Shown here piece after piece: positions 51,452 through 60,954 of a DNA stretch of 64,000 bases. Every line of letters begins with the position of its first letter. Position 1 is the first letter of the stretch. The notes below the pieces were generated by a model. That model saw only the letters and a program-made list of their open reading frames with translations, did no database searches and had not been told where the DNA came from. The position numbers were made by a program, and so were the translations under genes. Origin of the DNA: Aneurinibacillus sp. Ricciae_BoGa-3 (GTDB taxonomy: Bacteria; Bacillota; Bacilli; Aneurinibacillales; Aneurinibacillaceae); the NCBI RefSeq assembly GCF_028421645.1, contig NZ_CP116887.1, positions 247,001-311,000 of the forward strand, written 5' to 3'.

Positions 51452-51994
51452 ATGGGTACCCTTCAAGAAAGATTAGACCATTTATTTGAAAGAATTCAAG
51501 AACACGACTTTGTAAATCAGACCGGCATTGGAAGTGATTTGCCTCATTATGTTCTTGACTATGATGCTAAAGATGAACTCATGGTTCGTGACTATATTAA
51601 ATACATGCTTCAGCGTCCATCTCTTCATGTAGCCGAAGTGAATCTATATCACTTGTTGCTTGAACTTTTTAAAGACGATATTGATGATCTGTTAGGATTA
51701 GGAGACGAAGAAGGAGTGAATGGGCTGTGGGAAGCAATCGGCCCCACATTGGAAACAAACGATTATATCGAAGGGTTTATTGAAAAAGCAGGAGACGCTG
51801 ACATTGTATTTATGACAGGAGTCGGCAGTGTCCATCCTTTTATACGTGCCAGCAAGACATTAAAACGTCTCAGCGAGTTATCGTTTCGTAAGCCTGTTAT
51901 TTTGTTTTATCCAGGCAAATTTACAGGATTACAACTTCATTTATATGGTATTCATCATACAGAAGACGAGTATCAGCTTTCACGCATTTCATAA
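51452..51994 (+). CDS. brxB: BREX protein BrxB (DUF1788)
   Basis: ATG 51452 follows ATAGGAGAAATTCAAGG; a much longer frame extends upstream inside brxA but is not used. The 180-residue product shows DUF1788 features: DYDAKDELMVRDYIKYML, then DADIVFMTGVGSVHPFIRASKTLKRL and FRKPVILFYPGKFTGLQLHLYG. BrxB is required for BREX defence but its biochemical role is not known. It lies between brxA and brxC with short gaps, as in type 1 BREX operons. Confidence 0.9.
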   Translation: MGTLQERLDHLFERIQEHDFVNQTGIGSDLPHYVLDYDAKDELMVRDYIKYMLQRPSLHVAEVNLYHLLLELFKDDIDDLLGLGDEEGVNGLWEAIGPTLETNDYIEGFIEKAGDADIVFMTGVGSVHPFIRASKTLKRLSELSFRKPVILFYPGKFTGLQLHLYGIHHTEDEYQLSRIS

Positions 51995-52011
51995 GTAGGG
52001 GGAAATTATGT

Positions 52012-55000
52012 ATGCAGCATACATTAAGTATTGAGCAATTATTTTATAAAGACATTCACCGCGAAATAAATGGCGTTATTCAAGCAGGGCAGAGTGACCT
52101 TTCCACTATCCAAAATGAACTTGAAGAATACGTGATGACTCAAGAAGGAACAGAGAATTTAACGTTATTTTACAGTAATTATATGCGTACGTTTAAGCAA
52201 CAAACGACGAATATGGGAGTATGGATTTCAGGGTTCTTCGGATCAGGTAAATCCCACTTCCTAAAAATTCTCTCCTATCTGCTGGATAATAAAGAAATTG
52301 GTGAAAAAAAACCTTTTGAATACTTCCATGGCAAAACAGAAAATGCGTCTCTATTAGAGCAAATGAAAGAATGTGCTTCTAAACCAAGTGATGCTATTCT
52401 CTTTAACATTGATTCCAAATCGTCTACTACTAGCAGTGAAAAAGAGAAAATCGTAGAAGTTTTTTTGCGTGTATTCAATACACAGCTTGGGTTCTCCGAT
52501 ACATTATGGATTGCAGATATTGAACGGCAAATTGCTGATGATGGCAAATATGAACGTTTGAAGGAAGAAGCACTTACTGTTTCAGGCATCCCATGGGAAG
52601 AATTGCGTTTGAAAATCAAGCTAAAGCGTAAAGCGATTGTCACAGCGCTGATTAACATTGGCTATGATGAAGAAACTGCAAAAGAATTATTAAATAGTGC
52701 TGCAAAAACATTCGATATGAGTTCAGAAAAATTCGCCAAAATGGTAGGCGATTATTGCAAAAGCCGAGGCAATGATTACAGTCTAATCTTTCTAGTTGAT
52801 GAAGTTGGTCAATATGTAGGACAAAATTCAAGTCTGATGCTGAATCTACAAACCGTTGTTGAAGACTTGGGTAACTATGCAAATGGCCAAGCTTGGGTCA
52901 TTGTCACTTCACAAGAAAAGATTGAAGCTGTTACAAAGCTGCATAGCAATAATGACTTTTCCAAAATTCAAGGGCGCTTTGCGACAAAAATCAATTTATC
53001 CAGCTCTAATACGGACGAAGTTATTAAAAAGCGCCTTCTTCAGAAGAGAGATGTAGCGGTGAAAACACTAGGTATTCAATATGATGTGCAGGAGCAAATG
53101 ATTCGCAATCGTTTATCATTTAAGCCGAACACCACACTTCTTCGTTCGGCTTATCGTTCACGGGATGAGTTTGTTTCGCTGTACCCATTTGTTCCGTATC
53201 AAGTAGAACTCTTACAAAAGGTGTTCAATAAGATTCGTACACAAGGGGAAGGCGGGGCGCATTTAGCGCACGGAGAACGCTCGCTATTGAAAGCTTTTCA
53301 GGCAGTTGTATGTTCATTGGCGAATGAAGGGGCAACAAATCTGGCTACTTTTGCACAATTCTATGAGCCGATTAAGGGATTTTTGGAAACGCCAATTAAA
53401 AGTACGATCGCAAAAGCGGAAGACAGGGCAAGGAACCATGAAGATATTGAATGGTTTGATGTCGACGTTTTAAAAACCCTCTACATGGTCAAAAGCATTG
53501 ACGATATTCAAACGGTAGCGGAGAATGTTGCGGTGTTATTAATTGATGCGATTGATTGTGAGCGAGCACCACTTGAATTAAAAGTAAAAGAATCGTTGCA
53601 GCGTTTACAGCGCGCCAATTTAATTGAACAGCATGCAGACCAAACCTACTCCTTCTTAAGTGATGAGGAGCAAGAAATTAATCGTGAAATTCGCAACGAA
53701 GACATTAATCCGAGTATTGTAACGGAGCGCTTAGGGAAATTTTTCTTTGAGAAATTCGTGCCTGCGAAATATACGTATCAAAATATATACCCATTTGATT
53801 TTAACAAACGATTTGACGGCTATATAAAAGGAAATATGGCAAGCGATTTAACATTGCAAGTATATACGGGAGGCATAAGTCCCCAGTCGATGATGCTGGA
53901 AGCGAATGAAGGACGATTAATTATGTGCCTTGATGAGGAATCAACCGCTATTGCTGAACAAGCTCAAAAGTATGCCGAGCAAGTCAATTCGTATGTACGC
54001 CGCAAAAGAGGTGGAAACACGACTGAAACACAAAATAAAATTTTAGATACAAAACAAGAACAGGTAGTTGAGTTTGAAAAGCAAGCTAAAGAGAAGTTAG
54101 AAGAAGCATGCAAGCATGCGGTGTTTTATATCCAGGGACAGGAGCGGACATTTAGTGGCGACATTCAGACACAAATGAGCAATGCATTTGAAATGCTTGT
54201 ACGGAATACTTATTCGAAAATCGGATATATTGAAAAGTCCATTCCACTCAAAGACGTGAAGAAAGAGATTGTAAAGATTGCGGAACAGGGAACTGCCTCA
54301 TTGCTAGATGGAAATCAAAACAAAAATGCGTATGATGAAGTTTGGCGTTATTTGGAGGACAAAACGAATTACGATGAGAAGGTTTTTGTAAAGCATGTCA
54401 TGGAGCATTTCAGCAAGATACCATTCGGTTGGATGGAGCATGATATCGCTACCTTGCTCGCAGACTTGCAGCATGATAAAAAAATTAAATTATTGTATAA
54501 CGGAGGCATCCTAGAGGCTACAAACCATAAATTTGTGGATTGTTTGCTAAAGACGACAGAGCGTGATCGTGTGCGTATTGAAGTACAAGTAGAGATGCCT
54601 GCATACATTCGCAAAGAAATAAGCGCATTGTTACGAGAATTTTTCGGTCAGACAACGGTTGGCGAAACGTATGATGATGTAGCAAATTTGGTTCGTGAGC
54701 AAATGAACAAAAAATTTATTGAACCGATTCGCCAGATGAAAGAACGGCGTCAGAGAATAAAAGATGCAACTTACACATATCCAGGTGGCATACAATTGCA
54801 AAAGCTCGAGACATCTATACAAAACTTTATGGCGACCAGAAGCTCCGAAGAGATCGTTAAACAATTCATTGAGCTAGAAGAAGATGTGGAAGGCTGGATG
54901 AACGACGTGGAGGGCTTACAGTCATTCTACTTGAAAACTCCTATCCAGCACTTTGATGATGCTATTTCATTCTTGAAAGATCATGAAGCTGATTTAATTT

Positions 55001-55617
55001 GGGCAGGAGCAGACTCAACAGTCCAAAACGTAAAACAGCAAGTGACATCTATTTTAATGAATTCAAATCCGTATCGCGACATTCCGAGACTTCCTCAACT
55101 CATTAATGAATTGCGAACAAAATTAGATGAACGGGCAGAAGCCGAACGAACGACCATTATAGAGCAATTCGCTGTTATTCAGGCAGATTTGGTGCAGCTT
55201 GTTTCTGTTTATCAGGGCAATCAAGAGATAACAACTGTCATTCAGACAGGGCAGGAAGCGCTTCAAAATGAATTAGATGTACATGTAAAGCCAACAAACA
55301 GTGTGTCTAAGCTGCATGCCTATTTGCAGGTCGCACAGCAACGACGACAAGCCTTACATGGGAAAGTTGGTAGCATTGTTCGCCGTCAACAGGAAGAAAA
55401 AAAAGGTAATGATGAAACATCTAAAGATGAAACATTCCAACCAAATCTTATTCGTGAAAAAAACGTACACGAGCTTACTGGAGAAGAACTAATGACGTTC
55501 TTCGCAGGTTCGGAAGCAACCATTACGAATGAATATGAACTGAAAATGGCACTTCAAAGAGTGGAAAGAAAAATAATTACAATCTTACATGATGCAACGA
55601 TTCAACTGAAAAGGTGA
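52012..55617 (+). CDS. brxC: BREX ATPase BrxC
   Basis: ATG 52012 lies 8 bases behind AGGGGGA. The 1201-residue product has a P-loop, GFFGSGKSHFLKIL (residues 73-86), and a Walker B-type strand, YSLIFLVDEVGQ, near residues 258-265. A long helical region follows that includes coiled-coil-like stretches. BrxC is the large AAA-type ATPase of BREX (DUF499/PglY-related). Length and place agree with type 1 BREX. Its stop codon falls only a few bases before the start of pglX, so translation is probably coupled. Confidence 0.93.
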   Translation: MQHTLSIEQLFYKDIHREINGVIQAGQSDLSTIQNELEEYVMTQEGTENLTLFYSNYMRTFKQQTTNMGVWISGFFGSGKSHFLKILSYLLDNKEIGEKKPFEYFHGKTENASLLEQMKECASKPSDAILFNIDSKSSTTSSEKEKIVEVFLRVFNTQLGFSDTLWIADIERQIADDGKYERLKEEALTVSGIPWEELRLKIKLKRKAIVTALINIGYDEETAKELLNSAAKTFDMSSEKFAKMVGDYCKSRGNDYSLIFLVDEVGQYVGQNSSLMLNLQTVVEDLGNYANGQAWVIVTSQEKIEAVTKLHSNNDFSKIQGRFATKINLSSSNTDEVIKKRLLQKRDVAVKTLGIQYDVQEQMIRNRLSFKPNTTLLRSAYRSRDEFVSLYPFVPYQVELLQKVFNKIRTQGEGGAHLAHGERSLLKAFQAVVCSLANEGATNLATFAQFYEPIKGFLETPIKSTIAKAEDRARNHEDIEWFDVDVLKTLYMVKSIDDIQTVAENVAVLLIDAIDCERAPLELKVKESLQRLQRANLIEQHADQTYSFLSDEEQEINREIRNEDINPSIVTERLGKFFFEKFVPAKYTYQNIYPFDFNKRFDGYIKGNMASDLTLQVYTGGISPQSMMLEANEGRLIMCLDEESTAIAEQAQKYAEQVNSYVRRKRGGNTTETQNKILDTKQEQVVEFEKQAKEKLEEACKHAVFYIQGQERTFSGDIQTQMSNAFEMLVRNTYSKIGYIEKSIPLKDVKKEIVKIAEQGTASLLDGNQNKNAYDEVWRYLEDKTNYDEKVFVKHVMEHFSKIPFGWMEHDIATLLADLQHDKKIKLLYNGGILEATNHKFVDCLLKTTERDRVRIEVQVEMPAYIRKEISALLREFFGQTTVGETYDDVANLVREQMNKKFIEPIRQMKERRQRIKDATYTYPGGIQLQKLETSIQNFMATRSSEEIVKQFIELEEDVEGWMNDVEGLQSFYLKTPIQHFDDAISFLKDHEADLIWAGADSTVQNVKQQVTSILMNSNPYRDIPRLPQLINELRTKLDERAEAERTTIIEQFAVIQADLVQLVSVYQGNQEITTVIQTGQEALQNELDVHVKPTNSVSKLHAYLQVAQQRRQALHGKVGSIVRRQQEEKKGNDETSKDETFQPNLIREKNVHELTGEELMTFFAGSEATITNEYELKMALQRVERKIITILHDATIQLKR

Positions 55618-55622
55618 GAAGT

Positions 55623-58600
55623 ATGAATAAAACAGAGCTAAAAAAATTTGCTGCGTATGCACGAACTGAATTGCGTAAGCTTGTACAGCTGCGAGCCAAT
55701 ACCTTCGGAATTACTCCCGAAGGGGCTCCTACATTATATGAAGGAAGCGACTATGTAGAGATCCATAATGAAAGATACGCCCTATTCTATCGAAATGCCC
55801 TGCGAACCTTAGTGAAGGAGTATCAAAAGAAAGGATACGACCAGTTAATCGAAGAAGTTGCTTATATGTGGTTTAACCGCATCATTGCTCTACGCTATAT
55901 GGAACTACATGATTACCTCCCGTCTCATGTACGGGTGCTGTCCAGCGTCCAATCAGGGAAAGTTGACCCTGACTTGATAACGGAATATCGTACGGTTGGG
56001 TTTAGCATTGATGAGGGTGAGATTACGGATTTATTGCAGCAGGGGAAACGGGAAGAAGCATATCGCCAACTGCTCATTGCACAGTGCAATGAATTAAGTG
56101 AGATTATGCCGTTTCTGTTTGAAAAGCTAAATGATTACACGGAACTACTGCTTCCTGATTATTTATTAGCAGCCGATTCGCTCATTAACCAACTTGTACA
56201 AAATGAAGAGTTAACGGAGAGTTTTCAGGAAGTTGAAGTCATTGGCTGGCTGTATCAGTTCTATATTTCCGAGAAGAAGGATGAAGTGTTTGCAGGACTG
56301 AAAAAGAATAAGAAAATTATGAAAGAAAATATCCCTGCAGCTACTCAGTTGTTTACGCCAGCCTGGATTGTGAAATATATGGTGGAAAACTCGCTCGGTC
56401 ACTTGTGGATGGAGACATATCCACAATCGCCGTTAAAAAGCGAGATGCGATATTATATTGAGCCAGCAGAACAGGAACCTGAAATACAGGCGAAATTGGA
56501 TAAACTTTGCAATGCTCATATAAACCTAGAAGAGCTGACAATCATTGATCCTGCTTGTGGTTCAGGACATATTTTGGTATATGCCTTTGATTTGTTGTAT
56601 GCGATGTATGAAGAACAGGGATATCCAACAAGAGAGATTCCACGTCTTATTCTTGAAAATAATCTTTATGGACTTGATGTGGATGATAGGGCAGTACAAT
56701 TAGCAGGTTTTGCGCTTTTAATGAAAGCAAGAGAGAAATCGCGCAGCATTTCCCGTAAAGCGATTCAGCCAAATGTGATATCGGTCCAGGAGTCAAACGG
56801 TATGGATACAGAAGTAATGGCGAAGTTTTTGTATCCTGATGATGAAACAAAAGCATGCGAGTTAAAAGAATTATTTGACACATACCATGATGCGAAAAAC
56901 TATGGATCACTTTTACAACCAAAAGCTGTTGATTTTGGGGCAGTGTATCAGAGGATTGAAGAAGTGAAAGAACAGGGAGCGGCAACGCTGTTTGATGTTG
57001 AGAAGGTTGAAATGTCAGATGGTGTGAAAAAGCTTGTAAGGCAAACAGAGTTATTATCAAGTCAATATGATGTGGTTGTAACAAATCCTCCTTATATGGG
57101 AAGCAAAAATGGAATGAATAAAGAATTAAAGAATTTCATTCAAAAATTTTATAATGATTATAAAGCTGACTTATATGCAACCTTTATTGAAAGAAGCCAA
57201 AATTTCACAAGGGAATTCGGTTTTACTTCCATGATTAATCAGCAGTCATGGATGTTTTTAAATAGTTATGAAAAAGTAAGAAAGAATTTGTTAAAACGTG
57301 ATACGATTTACTCCATGCTTCACTTAGGACAAAGAGCTTTTGAGGAGATAGGTGGAGAAGTAGTTCAAAGTACAAGTTATGTAATAAGAAAAGTATTCCT
57401 ACCTGCTTATAAAGCTTGTTACTATCGCTTAGTCGATTATTCAGTAGCACAAGAGAAGGAAAGAGCATTCTTGTCTAATGAACATGTATATTTTATAAAT
57501 CAGCAGGGCTTTGAAGATATTCCAAACTCACCAATTGCCTACTGGGCTTCAGAGCAAGTGCGGAAAATATTTAAGAATAGCTCAAGGTTAAGTGATGTGG
57601 CAGAAGCAAAGGTAGGGTTGCAAACAGGTGATAATAACCGTTTTTTACGCCTATGGCATGAAATTGATTACGGAAAATTTGGGGCTAATTATGAGAATGA
57701 ACAACAAGCCTTTGCGAGCAAGAAGAAATGGTTTCCTTATAATAAGGGGGGAACCTTTAAAAAGTGGTATGGTAACCAAGAGTATGTAGTCAATTGGGAA
57801 AATAATGGTGCGGATATAATTAGTGATAAACAAGAAAGACTGGCTAAAGGATTAATAGAAAAGAAAAATAGCAGTTGTTGGAATAAAGAATATTACTTTC
57901 GTGAAGGAATTACTTGGTCAGATGTTACGACAGGAAAAATCAGTGTTCGTTATAAAAACCAAGGAATTATATTTGATATTACAGGACCAACTATCTTTCT
58001 CGACAATAAATATGGATTCAAATTTTTATTATCTTTTATGAATTCTGCGGTTTGTGATTTGCTTTTGAAAATGGTAGCAACAGGACTGCACTATAATACT
58101 GGTGTTGTTTCTAATCTACCTATAATTACTTCTTTAAATAAGCATGAGATTAATTTAGTTAATAAGTTGGTGGATATAAACATAAGTACGTCGAGATGTA
58201 ATTATGATTCCTTTGAAACATCATGGGATTTTGAGCGTCATCCATTTTTAATATACCGTAACAATGTAAATATATTAGCAGAAGCTTTTTCGAATTGGGA
58301 AGCTCATGCAGAAAATCAGTTCCGTCAACTTCAGCAAAACGAAGAAGAATTAAATCGGATTTTTATTGAATTATATAGCTTTAAAAATGAGTTAACCCCT
58401 GAAGTTCCAGATGAAGAAGTAACGATTCGTCGAGCTGAGCGGGAGCGTGATGCTAAGACGTTCTTATCTTACTTCATCGGCTGTGCAATGGGACGTTATT
58501 CAATAGATGTAGACGGATTAGCACACGCAGGTAGTGAGTGGGATGAATCGAAGTATAGTACCTTTATTCCACAAAATTATGGGATTCTCTCTCTGAACGA

Positions 58601-59162
58601 TCGGGCTTATTTTGAAGACGATGTGATTTTACGCTTGCATGAATTTTTAAAAGTGACATTCGGGGAAGAGCCAGTACAGGAAAACCTGTACTGGCTGGCC
58701 GAATCACTAACTTTAAAGAGAAATGAAACAGCAGTCGAGCGTTTACGTCGCTACTTCCTGGATGAGTTTTATAAAGACCATGTGCAGACGTATCAAAAAC
58801 GCCCGATTTACTGGCTCGTCGATTCTGGAAAGCAAATAGGGATGCGTGCGTTGATTTATTTACATCGTTATACGAAAGAAACACTGGCTACTTTGCGTTT
58901 CGTGTATTTGCAGGAATTACAAATCAAGTACACCAATGAGATAAAGCGATTGGAAGATGCGATGACAAATCCATCATTGCCAGCAATAGAGAAAAAGAAG
59001 CTGGATAAAGAACTGACAAGCCTACGAAAACGACAAGAGGAACTTGTTGAATTTGATAAATTGCTTGGTGATTATGCAAACCGGCAAATCGAGCTTGATT
59101 TAGATAACGGAGTAGCGGTCAACTATGCGAAGTTTGGTAAGCTACTTGCTGCGTTAAAATAG
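55623..59162 (+). CDS. pglX: BREX adenine-specific DNA methyltransferase PglX
   Basis: ATG 55623 follows AAAGGTGAGAAGT. The 1179-residue product has the SAM-binding motif DPACGSGHILVYAFDLLY near residue 308 and the catalytic NPPY motif (VVTNPPYMGSKNG) near residue 485, as in N6-adenine methyltransferases. C-terminal regions would recognise the target site. PglX methylates a non-palindromic host motif, marking self DNA for BREX. It is full length, with no phase-variation repeat seen. Its length matches the Bacillus type 1 PglX. Confidence 0.95.
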   Translation: MNKTELKKFAAYARTELRKLVQLRANTFGITPEGAPTLYEGSDYVEIHNERYALFYRNALRTLVKEYQKKGYDQLIEEVAYMWFNRIIALRYMELHDYLPSHVRVLSSVQSGKVDPDLITEYRTVGFSIDEGEITDLLQQGKREEAYRQLLIAQCNELSEIMPFLFEKLNDYTELLLPDYLLAADSLINQLVQNEELTESFQEVEVIGWLYQFYISEKKDEVFAGLKKNKKIMKENIPAATQLFTPAWIVKYMVENSLGHLWMETYPQSPLKSEMRYYIEPAEQEPEIQAKLDKLCNAHINLEELTIIDPACGSGHILVYAFDLLYAMYEEQGYPTREIPRLILENNLYGLDVDDRAVQLAGFALLMKAREKSRSISRKAIQPNVISVQESNGMDTEVMAKFLYPDDETKACELKELFDTYHDAKNYGSLLQPKAVDFGAVYQRIEEVKEQGAATLFDVEKVEMSDGVKKLVRQTELLSSQYDVVVTNPPYMGSKNGMNKELKNFIQKFYNDYKADLYATFIERSQNFTREFGFTSMINQQSWMFLNSYEKVRKNLLKRDTIYSMLHLGQRAFEEIGGEVVQSTSYVIRKVFLPAYKACYYRLVDYSVAQEKERAFLSNEHVYFINQQGFEDIPNSPIAYWASEQVRKIFKNSSRLSDVAEAKVGLQTGDNNRFLRLWHEIDYGKFGANYENEQQAFASKKKWFPYNKGGTFKKWYGNQEYVVNWENNGADIISDKQERLAKGLIEKKNSSCWNKEYYFREGITWSDVTTGKISVRYKNQGIIFDITGPTIFLDNKYGFKFLLSFMNSAVCDLLLKMVATGLHYNTGVVSNLPIITSLNKHEINLVNKLVDINISTSRCNYDSFETSWDFERHPFLIYRNNVNILAEAFSNWEAHAENQFRQLQQNEEELNRIFIELYSFKNELTPEVPDEEVTIRRAERERDAKTFLSYFIGCAMGRYSIDVDGLAHAGSEWDESKYSTFIPQNYGILSLNDRAYFEDDVILRLHEFLKVTFGEEPVQENLYWLAESLTLKRNETAVERLRRYFLDEFYKDHVQTYQKRPIYWLVDSGKQIGMRALIYLHRYTKETLATLRFVYLQELQIKYTNEIKRLEDAMTNPSLPAIEKKKLDKELTSLRKRQEELVEFDKLLGDYANRQIELDLDNGVAVNYAKFGKLLAALK

Positions 59163-59216
59163 AGATAATTGTATAAAGGGGTGGTGTTTTGCTACCCCTG
59201 TTTGGGGGAAGAGTAG

Positions 59217-60953
59217 GTGCAGAAAACAATTGAAATGTTTTTTACAGGGAAACGGTTTGGTATTCCTGCATACCAAAGGAATTACGCTTGGGAGGTCTCT
59301 AATATCGATGATTTATTTGATGACATATTAGAGGCGATGGAATTACAGTCTGGGCATTATATTGGTACGTTTATTTTATCTAAGAAAGAAGATGCCAATT
59401 ATTTTGATATTGTAGATGGGCAGCAACGTTTAACAACACTAACGATGATCTTAAATGCAACGATTCAATCACTTTCCTCGATGAAGGATAAGATCATTAA
59501 TGAAGATCGATTTATTTGCTCGAATGGGCAATGGATTTTGTCTTTACTTGGAGAGAATAAAGGGTTCTTTCGTGACATGTTACAAGATAAAAATCCTATA
59601 TCAGTTAATAATAGTCAGAAATTGTTGCAAACAGCTTATAAACACATCCAATCTCGGGTACAAGCGATTAAGAATCAAGGTATGGAGAATGCATTTTTGA
59701 ACTGTATTCGTAACCTGGAAGTGATGGAGTTTGTAGAAGATAACGCTGGAAAAGCGATTCGAATTTTCCAGACGGTCAATGATCGTGGAAAACCATTAGC
59801 GATTATTGATAAAGTGAAAAGTTTGTTGATTTATTATTCCAACCGTCTGCTAAGTGGAAAATTGGATGATTTTATCAATCATTCTTTTGGTGAAATCTAT
59901 CAAAATTATACTGAAATTAAAGAGATCGGTTCAGAGACCAATATAGCGTTAATTAGTCAAAAGAACTTCACTGAAGATACATTGCTGCGTTATCAATATA
60001 TTGCCTATAAGTATAAGGGTGGTCAAGGGCAATTTGATTTTAATGCGACTTCCCGTTTTGTACTGGACATCTTCCTGAAAAATATATTAAAGGATAAGAA
60101 GCATAATCCAAGTGAGTTGGAAGCATTTCTTGTAGATTATGTTTCTGATTTACAAATGTTTTTTCATCATATGTTGTCTGTGATGAAGAAAGTAATGACA
60201 GATAAAAAATATTTTAAACTATTCTCTGTTTTGGGGATGTCGACGTTTTTATACCCGCTCGTTGTTCGATTAGAGGAGCGTCAGTTGCTAGATTCTTTGT
60301 TACCAGGTGGATTTAATACATTTCTCGATTTGATTGAAATTGCTGATTTGCGGGTGTATAAAGTACGAGGTACAGATCCTGTAAAAGATACGGCTTTACT
60401 GGCGCATGATGCAAAGGTAATTTCCGCTGATGAGATTGAAGAACGCTTATTATCTTTTATTCAGCGTTTCATGGGAAATGCTGAATTTAAAAGTCGTTTA
60501 GAAGGTCAAATATACGGTAACGTTGGACTAAAGCATATTTTTATTGAGTATAATGAGCATCTGCTAATAGCTCAGCAAAAGGCTGGATATACAATGAACG
60601 ATTTAGCTGCATTTAATACAGATAATAAGCTAAGATTTTCTGTGGAACATGTTTTTTCACAAAAACATACGTTGAGCTTCCCGAATCGCGGATTTGCAAA
60701 CGAGGAAGAGTATGTAACGAAAATCCATCAGATCGGAAATTTAACTGCTATTGAGCAGCCATTAAATACGTCAGGAACAAACAGTACGCCAGAGCGAAAA
60801 GTACAGAATGGTGTATACGTAAAAAGCAGGTATGAAATGACGAATCAATTAGGAGCGTATATCCAGAATAAGGGTTATACATTTACCAAACAGGACGTGG
60901 ATAAACGAACGGAAAATCTAGTGGAATTTTGTTTGAAAAGATGGGCGATATAA
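59217..60953 (+). CDS. DUF262/DUF1524 (GmrSD-type) protein, BrxU-like, inside the BREX operon
   Basis: A GTG start at 59217 follows TTTGGGGGAAGAGTAG. The 578-residue product has the N-terminal DUF262 ParB-like nucleotidase motif FDIVDGQQRLTTLTMIL (near residues 63-79), with GIPAYQRNYAWE upstream. At the C-terminus is a DUF1524/HNH region, SVEHVFSQKH followed by IHQIGNLTAIEQPLNTSGTNS. This is the layout of GmrSD type IV enzymes, which cut modified DNA, and of BrxU, known from a BREX locus. Here it sits between pglX and pglZ and its stop is one base before pglZ. It may guard against phages with modified DNA that escape BREX. Confidence 0.85.
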   Translation: MQKTIEMFFTGKRFGIPAYQRNYAWEVSNIDDLFDDILEAMELQSGHYIGTFILSKKEDANYFDIVDGQQRLTTLTMILNATIQSLSSMKDKIINEDRFICSNGQWILSLLGENKGFFRDMLQDKNPISVNNSQKLLQTAYKHIQSRVQAIKNQGMENAFLNCIRNLEVMEFVEDNAGKAIRIFQTVNDRGKPLAIIDKVKSLLIYYSNRLLSGKLDDFINHSFGEIYQNYTEIKEIGSETNIALISQKNFTEDTLLRYQYIAYKYKGGQGQFDFNATSRFVLDIFLKNILKDKKHNPSELEAFLVDYVSDLQMFFHHMLSVMKKVMTDKKYFKLFSVLGMSTFLYPLVVRLEERQLLDSLLPGGFNTFLDLIEIADLRVYKVRGTDPVKDTALLAHDAKVISADEIEERLLSFIQRFMGNAEFKSRLEGQIYGNVGLKHIFIEYNEHLLIAQQKAGYTMNDLAAFNTDNKLRFSVEHVFSQKHTLSFPNRGFANEEEYVTKIHQIGNLTAIEQPLNTSGTNSTPERKVQNGVYVKSRYEMTNQLGAYIQNKGYTFTKQDVDKRTENLVEFCLKRWAI

Positions 60954-60954
60954 T